Below are positions 33,017 to 41,145 of a stretch of DNA of 64,000 nucleotides, one piece after another. This DNA is from Microbacterium sp. No. 7 (GTDB lineage Bacteria; Actinomycetota; Actinomycetes; Actinomycetales; Microbacteriaceae). A program made the position numbers and the translations under genes. Numbering within the stretch: the first letter of the stretch is position 1; the number at the start of each line of letters is the position of its first letter. A model generated the notes under the pieces. The model was not told the DNA's origin. It searched no databases and worked only from the letters and a program-made list of their open reading frames with translations. The stretch lies in the NCBI RefSeq assembly GCF_001314225.1, contig NZ_CP012697.1, positions 558,001-622,000 of the forward strand. Direction: 5' to 3'.

Positions 33017-34075
33017 TCACGCCTCGCGGAGGGCGCGGATGAGAGGCGCGTAGACCTCGTTGCCGGCGGGGACGGCGCCGGGCCAGTTGTCGGTGCGCAC
33101 GATGAGGTTGCAGCCGTCGTCGATCCACTCCGCGCGCCAGCGCGCGACGATGCGCGGGAGCGATCCGATGAGCCAGCAGCGGTCGATGTACTCGTCGGGC
33201 ACGGCCGCCTCCGCCTCGTCGACGCGGCCCGCCCGGTAGAGCTCGACGATGCGGTCCGCGGCCTCGCCGAACCCGCGCCACGTCATCAGCTCGCGCTGCC
33301 CGCCGGGGCCCGGATGGCCGCCGCACCAGCGTGCGACGTAGCGCTTGAAGCCCCGGATGCCGGCGGCGACGTCGTCGGTGACCAGCACGTCGACGTGCGC
33401 CCAGATCGGGAAGTCCTCCGGAGCCGGCGGGTTCTCGCGCCGCGCGAGCCCGCGTTCGATCAGCGGCCGGTAGACGCTCGTCATCCCGGGCGACCATCCC
33501 CCGTTGGGCAGGAGCCCGTCGGCGATCTCGGCGGCGTTGCGGAGCATGAGCTCCGTGCCCCCGCCGAACATGATCGGGATGTCCGGATCGGTCTGCAGGA
33601 TCGGCTCGAGCGGCTCCGCGTCGTCGAGCGCGCCGGGACCCCGGTAGGGCACGGAGAGCACGCGTCCCTCGTGCGTCACGGGCTCGCCGCGGAAGGCCTT
33701 GCGCATGATCGCGACGTAGTCGCGCATCCGCCAGTAGGGCGAGGTCCAGCCGACGCCGTGCCAGGCCTCGGTCTTGACGCGGTTGGAGCTGCCGAGGCCG
33801 GCGATGATCGGCCGCTCGTCGCCGGCCATGTGCCGCAGCGTCTGGAACGCCATGGCGAGCGCGGACGGGGTGCGTGCCGTGTTCTGCGCGATCCGCGTGC
33901 CGACGCCGATGCGCTCGGTCGCCGCGAGCGCGTAGCCGAGGGGCGTGAGCGCGTCCGACCCGTTCGACTCCGCGGCGAACACGATGTCGTAGCCGAGCTC
34001 GTCGGCGAGCACGAGCCGCTCTCTGTTGACGTCGAACCGGGCGCGCTGCCAGTCGATCTCGATGCCGAGCTTCAT
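33017..34075 (-). CDS. F420-dependent luciferase-like oxidoreductase
   Basis: A 352-residue luciferase-like TIM barrel. The segments KLGIEIDW, GYDIVFAAESNGSDALTPL, RIGVGTRIAQNTARTP and PIIAGLGSSNRVKTEAWHGVGW are those of the actinobacterial F420-dependent type. It is the last gene of a minus-strand operon P450-SDR-TRAP binding protein-this gene, 19 bp after the binding protein. That order suggests it acts on an early intermediate of an imported substrate. The four luciferase-like proteins in the window are only distantly alike, so they are not recent copies. Confidence 0.88.
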   Translation of the reverse strand: MKLGIEIDWQRARFDVNRERLVLADELGYDIVFAAESNGSDALTPLGYALAATERIGVGTRIAQNTARTPSALAMAFQTLRHMAGDERPIIAGLGSSNRVKTEAWHGVGWTSPYWRMRDYVAIMRKAFRGEPVTHEGRVLSVPYRGPGALDDAEPLEPILQTDPDIPIMFGGGTELMLRNAAEIADGLLPNGGWSPGMTSVYRPLIERGLARRENPPAPEDFPIWAHVDVLVTDDVAAGIRGFKRYVARWCGGHPGPGGQRELMTWRGFGEAADRIVELYRAGRVDEAEAAVPDEYIDRCWLIGSLPRIVARWRAEWIDDGCNLIVRTDNWPGAVPAGNEVYAPLIRALREA

Positions 34076-34094
34076 CCTCGTCCGTCCTCCCTGC

Positions 34095-35375
34095 TCACTC
34101 GGGACGGTGCGCCAGGAGGACCTCCTGGAAGAGCCGGTCGATGTAGGCGGCCGAGTCGACCTCCCGGGCCTCGGCGAGCACCGCGCGGAGGTCGTCGCCG
34201 AACCCGTATCCGAGCTCGCCCACGATCCGCTCCCACTTCTCGGCCGCCGCGACGACCGCGTCGACGTCGACGCCGTCGGCGCGGAACGCGTCGAGGAGCC
34301 TCAGGTCGGTGGCCTGGAACGCCGCGCGGGCGTCGTCGGCGTAGGGCACGAGCTCGCCGCCCAGCGCGGCGGCCGCGTCGACGACCTCCTGGACGTTCCG
34401 GATGCCGGCGAGGAGCTCCTCGTGGATGAGGACGTCCAGCCGGTCGAAGACGAGCTGCTGCGCGACGAGGGGCAGCGACTCCCACGTGTCGAGGCTGATC
34501 GCCATGACGGGACCGCCGGCCGCGAACGTGACCTCGGTGTCGAGGGTCATGTGCGGGGCGACCTCGTAGAGCCCGCTGGCCGCGGCCGAGATGCTCGACG
34601 CGCTGCAGTTCGCGACGCCGCGCTCGAGCGCCTCGTACTGCTCGAGCCACGGGATCGAGACCGGGGTCGCGCCGAGGCCCGCCACCTGCGCCGACTTCGC
34701 CGCGCCGCTCGCGGCGACCTGTGCCCCCGCGATCTCGTCGAGGCTCTGCCGCGGGGCGCCGGCGCACATGAGCGGCTGCGAGAACGTCGCCCACTGCGGC
34801 ACGTTCGGCAGCAGCATCTTGACGCCGAGGTCCTCGTACTCCTGCGCATACGCGGGGTCGGCGTAGACGACCTCCGTCATCCATGCCGACCAGACCAGTG
34901 CACCGGTGAGGCCGCCGGGCCCGGCGAAGCCCAGCTCGGAGACGGCGGCGTTCTCGGCGAGCACGTCGGGCTGGTACGTCGGCAGGATGTTGACCATGTC
35001 GAGCCGGCCGTCCGCGAGCGCATCGTCGACCTCGGTCGGCCCCGCGATCGCCGTCGCGTAGAAGATCTCGACGTCGAGCCTGCCGTCGGACCACTCCTCC
35101 AGAGCCTCGAAGTAGGCGGCGCGCCCGACGCCCGCGATCCCGCCGGGAGGCCCGTCGATCTGGACGGTGAGGGCGATCGGCTCGAGGCCGGCGAACGCGG
35201 CGCGATACTCGTCGATCGACGCGCCGAACGGCACGCCGCCGGCCGACGGGCTCTCGGCGGGCGGGTCCGCCGCCCGGTCGGGGCCGCTCGCGCAGCCGCT
35301 GATCACGAGCGCCGTCGCGGCGGCGAGCGCCGCCGCTCCCGCGGCCGCCCGGCCGCTCTTCGTCTTCATCGACAT
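34095..35375 (-). CDS. TRAP transporter solute-binding lipoprotein (paralogue 3)
   Basis: A 426-residue lipoprotein. The signal helix ends in VISGC, and the mature part opens with the shared block FGASIDEYRAAFAGLEPIAL, followed by GRAAYFEALEEWSDGRLDVE, ADGRLDMVNILPTYQPD and LEQYEALERGVANCSA. It keeps the family's LPLVAQQLVFDRLDVL near the C-terminus. Of the four paralogues it is the most diverged in the pocket region. Start ATG 35375, or the second ATG at 35369, follows AGAGGA. It stands between an SDR and a luciferase-like gene in the minus-strand P450 operon. Confidence 0.9.
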   Translation of the reverse strand: MSMKTKSGRAAAGAAALAAATALVISGCASGPDRAADPPAESPSAGGVPFGASIDEYRAAFAGLEPIALTVQIDGPPGGIAGVGRAAYFEALEEWSDGRLDVEIFYATAIAGPTEVDDALADGRLDMVNILPTYQPDVLAENAAVSELGFAGPGGLTGALVWSAWMTEVVYADPAYAQEYEDLGVKMLLPNVPQWATFSQPLMCAGAPRQSLDEIAGAQVAASGAAKSAQVAGLGATPVSIPWLEQYEALERGVANCSASSISAAASGLYEVAPHMTLDTEVTFAAGGPVMAISLDTWESLPLVAQQLVFDRLDVLIHEELLAGIRNVQEVVDAAAALGGELVPYADDARAAFQATDLRLLDAFRADGVDVDAVVAAAEKWERIVGELGYGFGDDLRAVLAEAREVDSAAYIDRLFQEVLLAHRPE

Positions 35376-35421
35376 GGGACTGTCCTCTCGGAGGTGGGGT
35401 GCATCGGGTGGTGTGGCGCGA

Positions 35422-36186
35422 TCAGATGGCGGACCAGCCGCCGTCGGAGGGCAGCAGCACGCCCGTGACGTTCTCGGCCTCGTCGCTGAGCAGCCAGGCG
35501 ATCGAGGCGGCCAGCGCCGAGGAGCGCGCGAACGGGGGCATGATCGTCCGCTGGATGTGGTCGATGTACGCCGCGCCGTACTCGGAGCCGCGCGTCGGGT
35601 CGATGTTCGACCCGCTCGTCGGGCCCGGCGCCACGGTGTTGACGCGGATGCCCTTGTCCGCGTACATGAAGGAGCAGTTGCGGGTGATGCCGTGCACGGC
35701 GTGCTTGGACGTCGTATAGGCGAGGCCTCCGGCCGAGCCGCGGATGCCGGCCTCGGAGCTGATGTTCACGATCGCGCCGCGGCCCGCAGGCAGCATGCGC
35801 ACGATCGCCGCGCGGCACATCCGCATGACGGCGGTGACGTTGACGTCCATGACGCGGCTCCACGTCGCGTCGTCGAGCTCGTGCAGGGGGAGGAACCGGT
35901 CCATGACGCCCGCGACGTTCGCCAGGGCGTCGACCGTCTCGCCCGCGGCGGCGAAGACCGCCTGCACGTCGTCCTCGTCCGTCAGGTCGGCCGTGACCGT
36001 CACGAGGTCGAGAAGGGGATGCTCGGCGGCGAGCGCCTCGAGGCGGGATCCGTCGACGTCCACAGCGACCACGCGGCCGCCCTCGCCGGCGAGCCGGATC
36101 GCGGTGGTCCTGCCGATGCCGGAGCCCGCGCCGGTCACGACGACGGTTCTGCCGGCGAAGCGGCGCGAGCGGGTGTCGAGGGTCAT
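35422..36186 (-). CDS. Short-chain dehydrogenase/reductase (SDR)
   Basis: A 254-residue classical SDR with TGAGSGIG at the nucleotide site, VVAVDVD at the end of beta-2 (NAD-type Asp), ANVAGVMD in place of NNAG, the catalytic Ser in NISSEAG and YTTSK. It is a clear paralogue of the SDR at 40314: both have the rare SEAGxRxxxxGxAY stretch and end in GVLLPSDGGWSAI/GVNLFSDAGWSTM. In both operons the SDR is next to a P450, so it probably oxidises the alcohol that P450 makes. GAAGGAGA precedes the ATG. It is 35 bp downstream of the P450 and 46 bp upstream of the binding protein. Confidence 0.93.
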   Translation of the reverse strand: MTLDTRSRRFAGRTVVVTGAGSGIGRTTAIRLAGEGGRVVAVDVDGSRLEALAAEHPLLDLVTVTADLTDEDDVQAVFAAAGETVDALANVAGVMDRFLPLHELDDATWSRVMDVNVTAVMRMCRAAIVRMLPAGRGAIVNISSEAGIRGSAGGLAYTTSKHAVHGITRNCSFMYADKGIRVNTVAPGPTSGSNIDPTRGSEYGAAYIDHIQRTIMPPFARSSALAASIAWLLSDEAENVTGVLLPSDGGWSAI

Positions 36187-36221
36187 CTTCTCTCCTTCGG
36201 GGCGGGCCGGTCCGTCGCCGG

Positions 36222-37421
36222 TCACCAGCGCACCGGCAGCTCTGCGAGGCCGTAGACGGAGGCGTGCGGGCGCCAGCCGAGGGCGTCCTTGGGCACTGCG
36301 AGCACCATCCCGGGGAAGCGGCGCAGCGCCGCGGGGATCGCGATCGACATCTCCAGTCGGGCGAGGTGCTGTCCGGGGCACTGGTGCTCGCCGTAGCCGA
36401 AGGCGACGTGGCGCACGTGCGACCGGCGGATGTCGAGGCCGGACGACGCGCCGACGAGCTGCGGGTCGTGGTTGGCGGCGACGAGCGACACCACGACGCG
36501 CTCGCCGGCCTGCACGACGCGGTCGCCGACGTGCGTCTCGGTGGCCGCGAGGCGGTTCGGCAGCGAGGTGCTCGACGACACGTAGCGCAGCAGCTCCTCG
36601 ACGGCGCCCTTCGTGAGCCCGTCGTCGTCGCGCCACGCGGCGAGCTGATCGGGGTGGTCGAGCAGCGCGACGATGCTCAGCGAGATCATGTTGGACGTCG
36701 TGTCGTGGCCCGCGATGAAGACGAACATCGCGAGGCCGATGAGCTCCTCGTCGGAGAGGCTCTCGCCGTGGTCGCGCACGAGGGCGCCGATGAGGTCGTC
36801 GCCGGGCGCGCGGCGTGCGGCCTCGACGAGCACCGCGACGTAGTCGTGCACGGCGCGGATCGTGGCGGTCACCGTCTCGCGCGACTGGCCGAGGTCCATG
36901 ATGACTGGCGCCCACGCGTGGAACTCCGCGCGGTCCTCGTAGGGGACGCCGAGCAGCTCGCAGATGACCTGGGTGGGGATCTGCAGGGCGTACTCGGCGA
37001 ACAGGTCGGCCTGCCGACGCGGGGTGTCGATCGTGTCGAGGAGACGCGCGACGATCTCCTCGATCCGCGGCCGCAGCGCCTCCACGCGCCGCACGGTGAA
37101 CGAGCGGGCGAGCATGCGGCGCAGGCGCGCGTGCTCCGCGCCGTTCGTGTAGAGGAGCACGCCCGGCTGTCCGGCCAGCGATCCGGGGGAGCGGTCGCCG
37201 GTCAGCCCCATCACGAAGTCCGGGCTCCCGAGCACCTGGCGGACCTCGTCGACGCGCGTGACGCCGCGTGCGCGGAAGTCCTCGGTGTACTGCGGCAGGC
37301 GGAACCTCATCTCGGGCCATTCGCCGCGATCGCGGGCGTCCGCGAGCTCGCACGCGGGCGTGAAGCGGTCGTTCAGGTCGCGGCGCGACGTGAACATCGT
37401 CGTCGCAGGGTTCTCCGACAT
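36222..37421 (-). CDS. Cytochrome P450
   Basis: A 399-residue soluble class I P450. The oxygen-activating I-helix is canonical (AGHDTT, residues 237-242), the ExxR pair is Glu276/Arg279 and the haem loop FGYGEHQCPG has the ligand at Cys348. An RRMLARSF segment of the C-helix, which binds the haem propionate, is present. Electrons presumably come from a 2Fe-2S or 3Fe-4S ferredoxin encoded elsewhere in the window, since none is adjacent. ATG 37421 is chosen because GGAGG lies 6 nt upstream; the frame extends to 37472 without a better start. It opens the operon and is divergent from the metallo-hydrolase at 37501. Confidence 0.94.
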   Translation of the reverse strand: MSENPATTMFTSRRDLNDRFTPACELADARDRGEWPEMRFRLPQYTEDFRARGVTRVDEVRQVLGSPDFVMGLTGDRSPGSLAGQPGVLLYTNGAEHARLRRMLARSFTVRRVEALRPRIEEIVARLLDTIDTPRRQADLFAEYALQIPTQVICELLGVPYEDRAEFHAWAPVIMDLGQSRETVTATIRAVHDYVAVLVEAARRAPGDDLIGALVRDHGESLSDEELIGLAMFVFIAGHDTTSNMISLSIVALLDHPDQLAAWRDDDGLTKGAVEELLRYVSSSTSLPNRLAATETHVGDRVVQAGERVVVSLVAANHDPQLVGASSGLDIRRSHVRHVAFGYGEHQCPGQHLARLEMSIAIPAALRRFPGMVLAVPKDALGWRPHASVYGLAELPVRW

Positions 37422-37464
37422 GGGTGCCTCCGTGTCTTCACCTCGTTGTGGGACGTTCTGGGAC

Positions 37465-37500
37465 AGTAGCACAAATAATTAAACTAGGTATACTACTTCT
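37465..37500. promoter_or_regulatory. AT-rich divergent promoter; -10 TATACT at leaderless distance
   Basis: Between the divergent P450 and metallo-hydrolase. TATACT (37489-37494) is a near-consensus -10 whose start site would fall at or one base before ATG 37501, which lacks a Shine-Dalgarno sequence. AGTAG (37465-37469) and CTACT (37493-37497) form widely spaced inverted arms around AT-rich sequence. Confidence 0.5.
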
Positions 37501-38523
37501 ATGACACGGAAGCAGTCACCCGACGCGTCGCGTCGCACAGCGAGCCGCCGGGTCGTCGCGATCGGCGACCTCGAGGTGCGGGCGGTCTACGACGGCCGCA
37601 CGCGCATCAAGGAGCCGCCGGGCGTCTCGGCCCTCCCCGAGGAGGAGCTCGCGGACCATCGCCGGTATCTGCCCGGCGACGGCGGTCTCGACGTCTGGTT
37701 CGGCGCGCACCTCGTGCGGACCGGCGATCGCGTGATCCTGCTCGACGCCGGCTTGGGTCCCCACGAGGCCCCCTCCCGCGTGCACGTGCCCGACCCGGGC
37801 GATCGCGCCCTCGCTGAGGCCTACCGGGAGCGCTTCCGCGCCCTCGGGCGCGCCGACGCGGAGATCGAGCGGCGCCTGCGCGGGCTCGCCGCCGAGACGG
37901 TCGAGTACGGGCACCTCGCCGACTCGCTCGCGTTCCTGGGAGTCGCGCCCGCCGACGTGACCGACGTCGTCGTCACGCATCTGCACTGCGACCACATGGG
38001 GTGGGTCTCGCACCGAGATCGCCCGTTCTTCCCCAACGCGCGCGTGTGGGCGCACGAAGAGGACGTCGCGCACTTCCTGGGGGAGCACGCCGACGACGAG
38101 CGGCACTTCATGCTCATGTACGGCGTCGCCCCGACGAGGGAGCGGATGGAGCCCGTCCTCTCCCGGCTGGAGCCCTGGTCGTCGGACCGCACGATCGCCC
38201 CGGGCGTCGACCTCGTGCACGCGCCGGGGCACACGCCGGGCAACGCCCTCGTCGTGCTGTCGTCGCGCGGCGAGCGGGGCATCGTCACGGGCGACACGAT
38301 CCACTGTCCCCTGGAGCTCACCGTTCCCGGCTTCGGGATCAACGCCGACGTCGACCGGGTGCGCGCCGACGCGACCAAGCGCGACCTCCTGCGGCTGATC
38401 GAGACGACCGAGGCGTGGGTGGGGTCGACCCACTTCCCCGGGCTGGAGTTCGGGCGCCTGGGGCCCGCGGCGGGTTCTCCGCGGCGGTGGGAGTGGCACG
38501 ACGACGCGGTCGTGGCGGGCTGA
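37501..38523 (+). CDS. Metallo-beta-lactamase-fold hydrolase
   Basis: A 340-residue metallo-beta-lactamase superfamily protein. The zinc motif HxHxDH is present as THLHCDHMGW, a later His is in HAPGHTPG, the bridging Asp is in TGDTIHCP and a final His lies in GSTHFPG. Members of this layout hydrolyse lactones, thioesters and similar bonds; a quorum-quenching-like lactonase or lactone-opening role is possible but not shown. The start ATG 37501 has no ribosome-binding site, and the promoter geometry suggests a leaderless mRNA. It is divergent from a P450 operon, and an HtaA-domain gene follows 31 bp downstream. Confidence 0.9.
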   Translation: MTRKQSPDASRRTASRRVVAIGDLEVRAVYDGRTRIKEPPGVSALPEEELADHRRYLPGDGGLDVWFGAHLVRTGDRVILLDAGLGPHEAPSRVHVPDPGDRALAEAYRERFRALGRADAEIERRLRGLAAETVEYGHLADSLAFLGVAPADVTDVVVTHLHCDHMGWVSHRDRPFFPNARVWAHEEDVAHFLGEHADDERHFMLMYGVAPTRERMEPVLSRLEPWSSDRTIAPGVDLVHAPGHTPGNALVVLSSRGERGIVTGDTIHCPLELTVPGFGINADVDRVRADATKRDLLRLIETTEAWVGSTHFPGLEFGRLGPAAGSPRRWEWHDDAVVAG

Positions 38524-38554
38524 GGACGGCGCGCGTGTTCGTTAGGATCGGATC

Positions 38555-38983
38555 ATGAGCGGCGACGCGGCCCCTCTGCGCTGGGGCGTCAAGCGCAGTC
38601 TCGTCCGGTACGTCGCCGGCGTGCCTGACGGCCTGTTGCGGGCGTTCGACGGCGCCGTGGCAGACGACGAGCAGGTCTTCGTCTTCGCCGCCGACGGGAG
38701 CGGCGCCGACGGCGTGCGGCGGTTCCGGGGAAGCCTGGAGTTCACCGCGCACGAGGGCATGCTCCGCATCGAGCTGTCGGACCCGTGGGTCGAGAGCGAC
38801 GTCGAGGGGGCGCTGCTGACCGTCTTCAGCCCGATGGACGACCGTCGCGTCGCGATGGCCCGGCTCACGCCGGCCGGCGACGCGGCATGGACCGCGGAGC
38901 TGCTGCCGCGCGGCGCCGACGTGCTCGGCCCGCAGTACTTCGCGGGAACGGCGATCGATCCCGTGCGGATCGGCGCCGGCTAG
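38555..38983 (+). CDS. Small stand-alone HtaA-domain protein without signal peptide
   Basis: A 142-residue protein that appears to be a single HtaA domain: LRWGVKRSLVRYV (8-20), RFRGSLEFTAHEGMLRIELSDPWVE-like core (56-80, with a conserved His66) and GPQYFAGTAIDPVRI at the end. HtaA domains are known from corynebacterial cell-surface haem uptake, where Tyr and His ligands hold haem. Here there is no signal peptide or membrane anchor, so it should be cytosolic. It sits between a metallo-hydrolase and a P450 gene (convergent, 4-bp overlap at the stop codons). Haem handling for P450s, or binding of another hydrophobic ligand, is inference. A -10-like TAGGAT precedes the ATG at leaderless distance, but AGGA could also act as a ribosome site. 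Confidence 0.7.
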   Translation: MSGDAAPLRWGVKRSLVRYVAGVPDGLLRAFDGAVADDEQVFVFAADGSGADGVRRFRGSLEFTAHEGMLRIELSDPWVESDVEGALLTVFSPMDDRRVAMARLTPAGDAAWTAELLPRGADVLGPQYFAGTAIDPVRIGAG

Positions 38984-40245
38984 CGCTGACGCTCGGGTCC
39001 GAGCACGAACCGGATGTTCTTCGCGCCGTGCAGCGTGAGCACGGGGTTCCAGGCGACCTCGCTCGCATCGAGCCGCAGGTCGGGAAAACGGTCGAGCAGC
39101 GTGGTCAGGGCGATGTCGACCTCGAGCTTGGCGAGCCAGATGCCCAGGCAGCTGTGGATGCCGTAGCCCATGCCCAGGTGGCGCGTGGAGGTCTTGCGGG
39201 CGATGTCGAACCGCTCGGCGTCGTCGAACACCGACTCGTCGCGGTTCGCCGCGCCGAACAGCACGCGGACGGTCTCGCCCTTCTTCACGGGGAACCCGAG
39301 GATGTCGGTGTCGGCGATCGCGGTGCGGTGCGCGACCTGCACGGCGTTGTTGTAGCGCAGGATCTCCTCGATCGTGCCGCGGATGAGGGCGGGGTCCTCG
39401 CGCAGCCGCTGCAGCTGGTCGGGGTTCTCGAACAGCGCCAGCAGGGCGTTGCCGATGAGGTTCGTCGTGGTCTCGTGCCCCGCGAACAGCAGCAGGACGC
39501 ACATCGACACGATCTGGTCGTCGCTGATGGCGGCGTCGCCCTCGGGCAGCACGAGCGCGCCGAAGATGCCCGAGGCGTCACCGCTGGCGCGGCGTGCGGC
39601 GACCATATCCCTGACCAGCTCGCGGAAGCTCTCCATCGCCGCGTGCGCGGCGTCGATGTTGGAGAAGTTGGTGCCGACGGCGATCGCGATCTGATCGCTC
39701 CACTCGCGCATGTCGGCCATCCGCTCCTGCGGCGCCCCGAGCAGGGCGCTCACGACGCGCAGCGGGAGCGGGTAGGAGAAGTCGGGCACGAGGTCGAGCT
39801 CGCCGCGCGCGGCGGCCCGGTCGAGCAGCTCGTCGACGATCGCCTGGATCTCTTCGCGCATCTCGTTGACCTTGCGCGGCGTGAACGCCTCGCGCACGGC
39901 ACCGCGGATCTCGGAGTGCGCCGGCTCGTCGTTGAAGGGGAGCCACAGCCCGAGGAACGCCAGGAACTCGTCGAACTTGACGCGCTGCTCGGGCGTCAGC
40001 TCGTCGCGGCGTGCGACGAAGGCGGTGCTCTCGGCGCGCTCGGAGGAGAACACCTCCGGATGGCCCAGCACGTGCTTGACGCCGTCGTAGGTCGCGACGC
40101 TCACGAGCGGGCCCATGCGGAACACGGGGTGCTCGCGCCGCATGCGGGCGTACAGCGGGTAGGGGTCGGCGATCAGCGCGGGGTCGGACGCGTAGAGCCG
40201 CTGGACCTGCGACTCGAAGGTCTCGGCATCGGTGACGAGGGACAT
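38980..40245 (-). CDS. Cytochrome P450
   Basis: A 421-residue class I P450 with canonical I-helix AGHETT (255-260), ExxR pair Glu294/Arg297 and the haem loop GMGYGIHSCLG with Cys366; the usual Phe at the start of that loop is Met359. It resembles the truncated P450 at the left edge (the same EEILRY/EEFIRY and GFPV blocks). ATG 40245 follows AAAGGAGA. It is the last gene of the MaoC-like/SDR/P450 minus-strand operon and overlaps the HtaA gene tail-to-tail by 4 bp. No ferredoxin is adjacent. Confidence 0.94.
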   Translation of the reverse strand: MSLVTDAETFESQVQRLYASDPALIADPYPLYARMRREHPVFRMGPLVSVATYDGVKHVLGHPEVFSSERAESTAFVARRDELTPEQRVKFDEFLAFLGLWLPFNDEPAHSEIRGAVREAFTPRKVNEMREEIQAIVDELLDRAAARGELDLVPDFSYPLPLRVVSALLGAPQERMADMREWSDQIAIAVGTNFSNIDAAHAAMESFRELVRDMVAARRASGDASGIFGALVLPEGDAAISDDQIVSMCVLLLFAGHETTTNLIGNALLALFENPDQLQRLREDPALIRGTIEEILRYNNAVQVAHRTAIADTDILGFPVKKGETVRVLFGAANRDESVFDDAERFDIARKTSTRHLGMGYGIHSCLGIWLAKLEVDIALTTLLDRFPDLRLDASEVAWNPVLTLHGAKNIRFVLGPERQR

Positions 40246-40313
40246 GGAGCTCTCCTTTGAACTGTGTCGTGATGGGTGTGCAGGCGGGGCGGTGGTGCTC
40301 CGACCAGAGGGGT

Positions 40314-41081
40314 CTACATCGTCGACCAGCCGGCGTCGGAGAAGAGGTTGACGCCGTTGATGTTCGACGAGTCGTCGCTGAGCAGCCAGCAGATGACCGC
40401 GGCGAGCTCGGCGGGATCGGCGGCAGGCTCCAGCACGGGCGCGATCACGGGCTGCACGCGGTCCCACGCCCACGGCGACCTCGGGGCCGCCGTGTCGCGG
40501 ATGTTCGTCTTGACCCGGCCGGGCGCGACCGCGTTGCAGCGGATGCCGCGGGGACCGTAGAAGAACGCCGTGCTCTTCGTGAGGCCGACGGCGGCGTGCT
40601 TCGATGCGCTGTAGGCCGTGCCCGACGCGCCGGCGCGCGTGCCGGCCTCGCTCGTGACGTTCACGATGCGGCCGTCGCCGCTCTCGAGCATGGCGGGCAA
40701 CGCGGCGCGGATCAGCTTCATCGGCGCCGTGACGTTGACGGCGAAGACGCGTTCCCAGAGGTCGTCGGGGATCTCGCCCGTGGGGACGAAGCCGTCCATG
40801 ATCCCCGCGTTGTTGACGAGGCCGAACAGCTCGTCGCCCGCGAGCGCGACGAGCTCGTCGATGTGCGCCTGGTCGGTGATGTCGCCGGCGCGCACGACGA
40901 GCCGTTCGGTCGCCGCCGCGGCCGCGAGCTCGTCGAGGCGCTCTTGGTTCACGTCGCCGGCCACGACGGTCGCGCCCTCCGCGAGGAGGCGCTCGGCCGT
41001 CGCCCTGCCGATGCCGCTGCCGGCGCCCGTGACGACGACGGTGCGCCCGTCGAAGCGCTGAGCGGATGTGGGTGTCACCAT
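40314..41081 (-). CDS. Short-chain dehydrogenase/reductase (SDR)
   Basis: A 255-residue classical SDR with TGAGSGIG, VVAGDVN at the end of beta-2, NNAGIMDG, the catalytic Ser in VTSEAG and YSASK. It is the paralogue of the SDR at 35422. It lies between the MaoC-like dehydratase gene (64 bp upstream) and the P450 (68 bp downstream) in a minus-strand operon. With a hydratase neighbour it could be a 3-hydroxyacyl-CoA dehydrogenase; with a P450 neighbour, an alcohol dehydrogenase. The start ATG 41081 follows an AAGGAGAACC site. Confidence 0.93.
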   Translation of the reverse strand: MVTPTSAQRFDGRTVVVTGAGSGIGRATAERLLAEGATVVAGDVNQERLDELAAAAATERLVVRAGDITDQAHIDELVALAGDELFGLVNNAGIMDGFVPTGEIPDDLWERVFAVNVTAPMKLIRAALPAMLESGDGRIVNVTSEAGTRAGASGTAYSASKHAAVGLTKSTAFFYGPRGIRCNAVAPGRVKTNIRDTAAPRSPWAWDRVQPVIAPVLEPAADPAELAAVICWLLSDDSSNINGVNLFSDAGWSTM

Positions 41082-41145
41082 GGTTCTCCTTCGAACTGCC
41101 GGTTCTGCGCGGGACGGCCTCGGCGGAGTGCCGGGCCGCGTGTGC

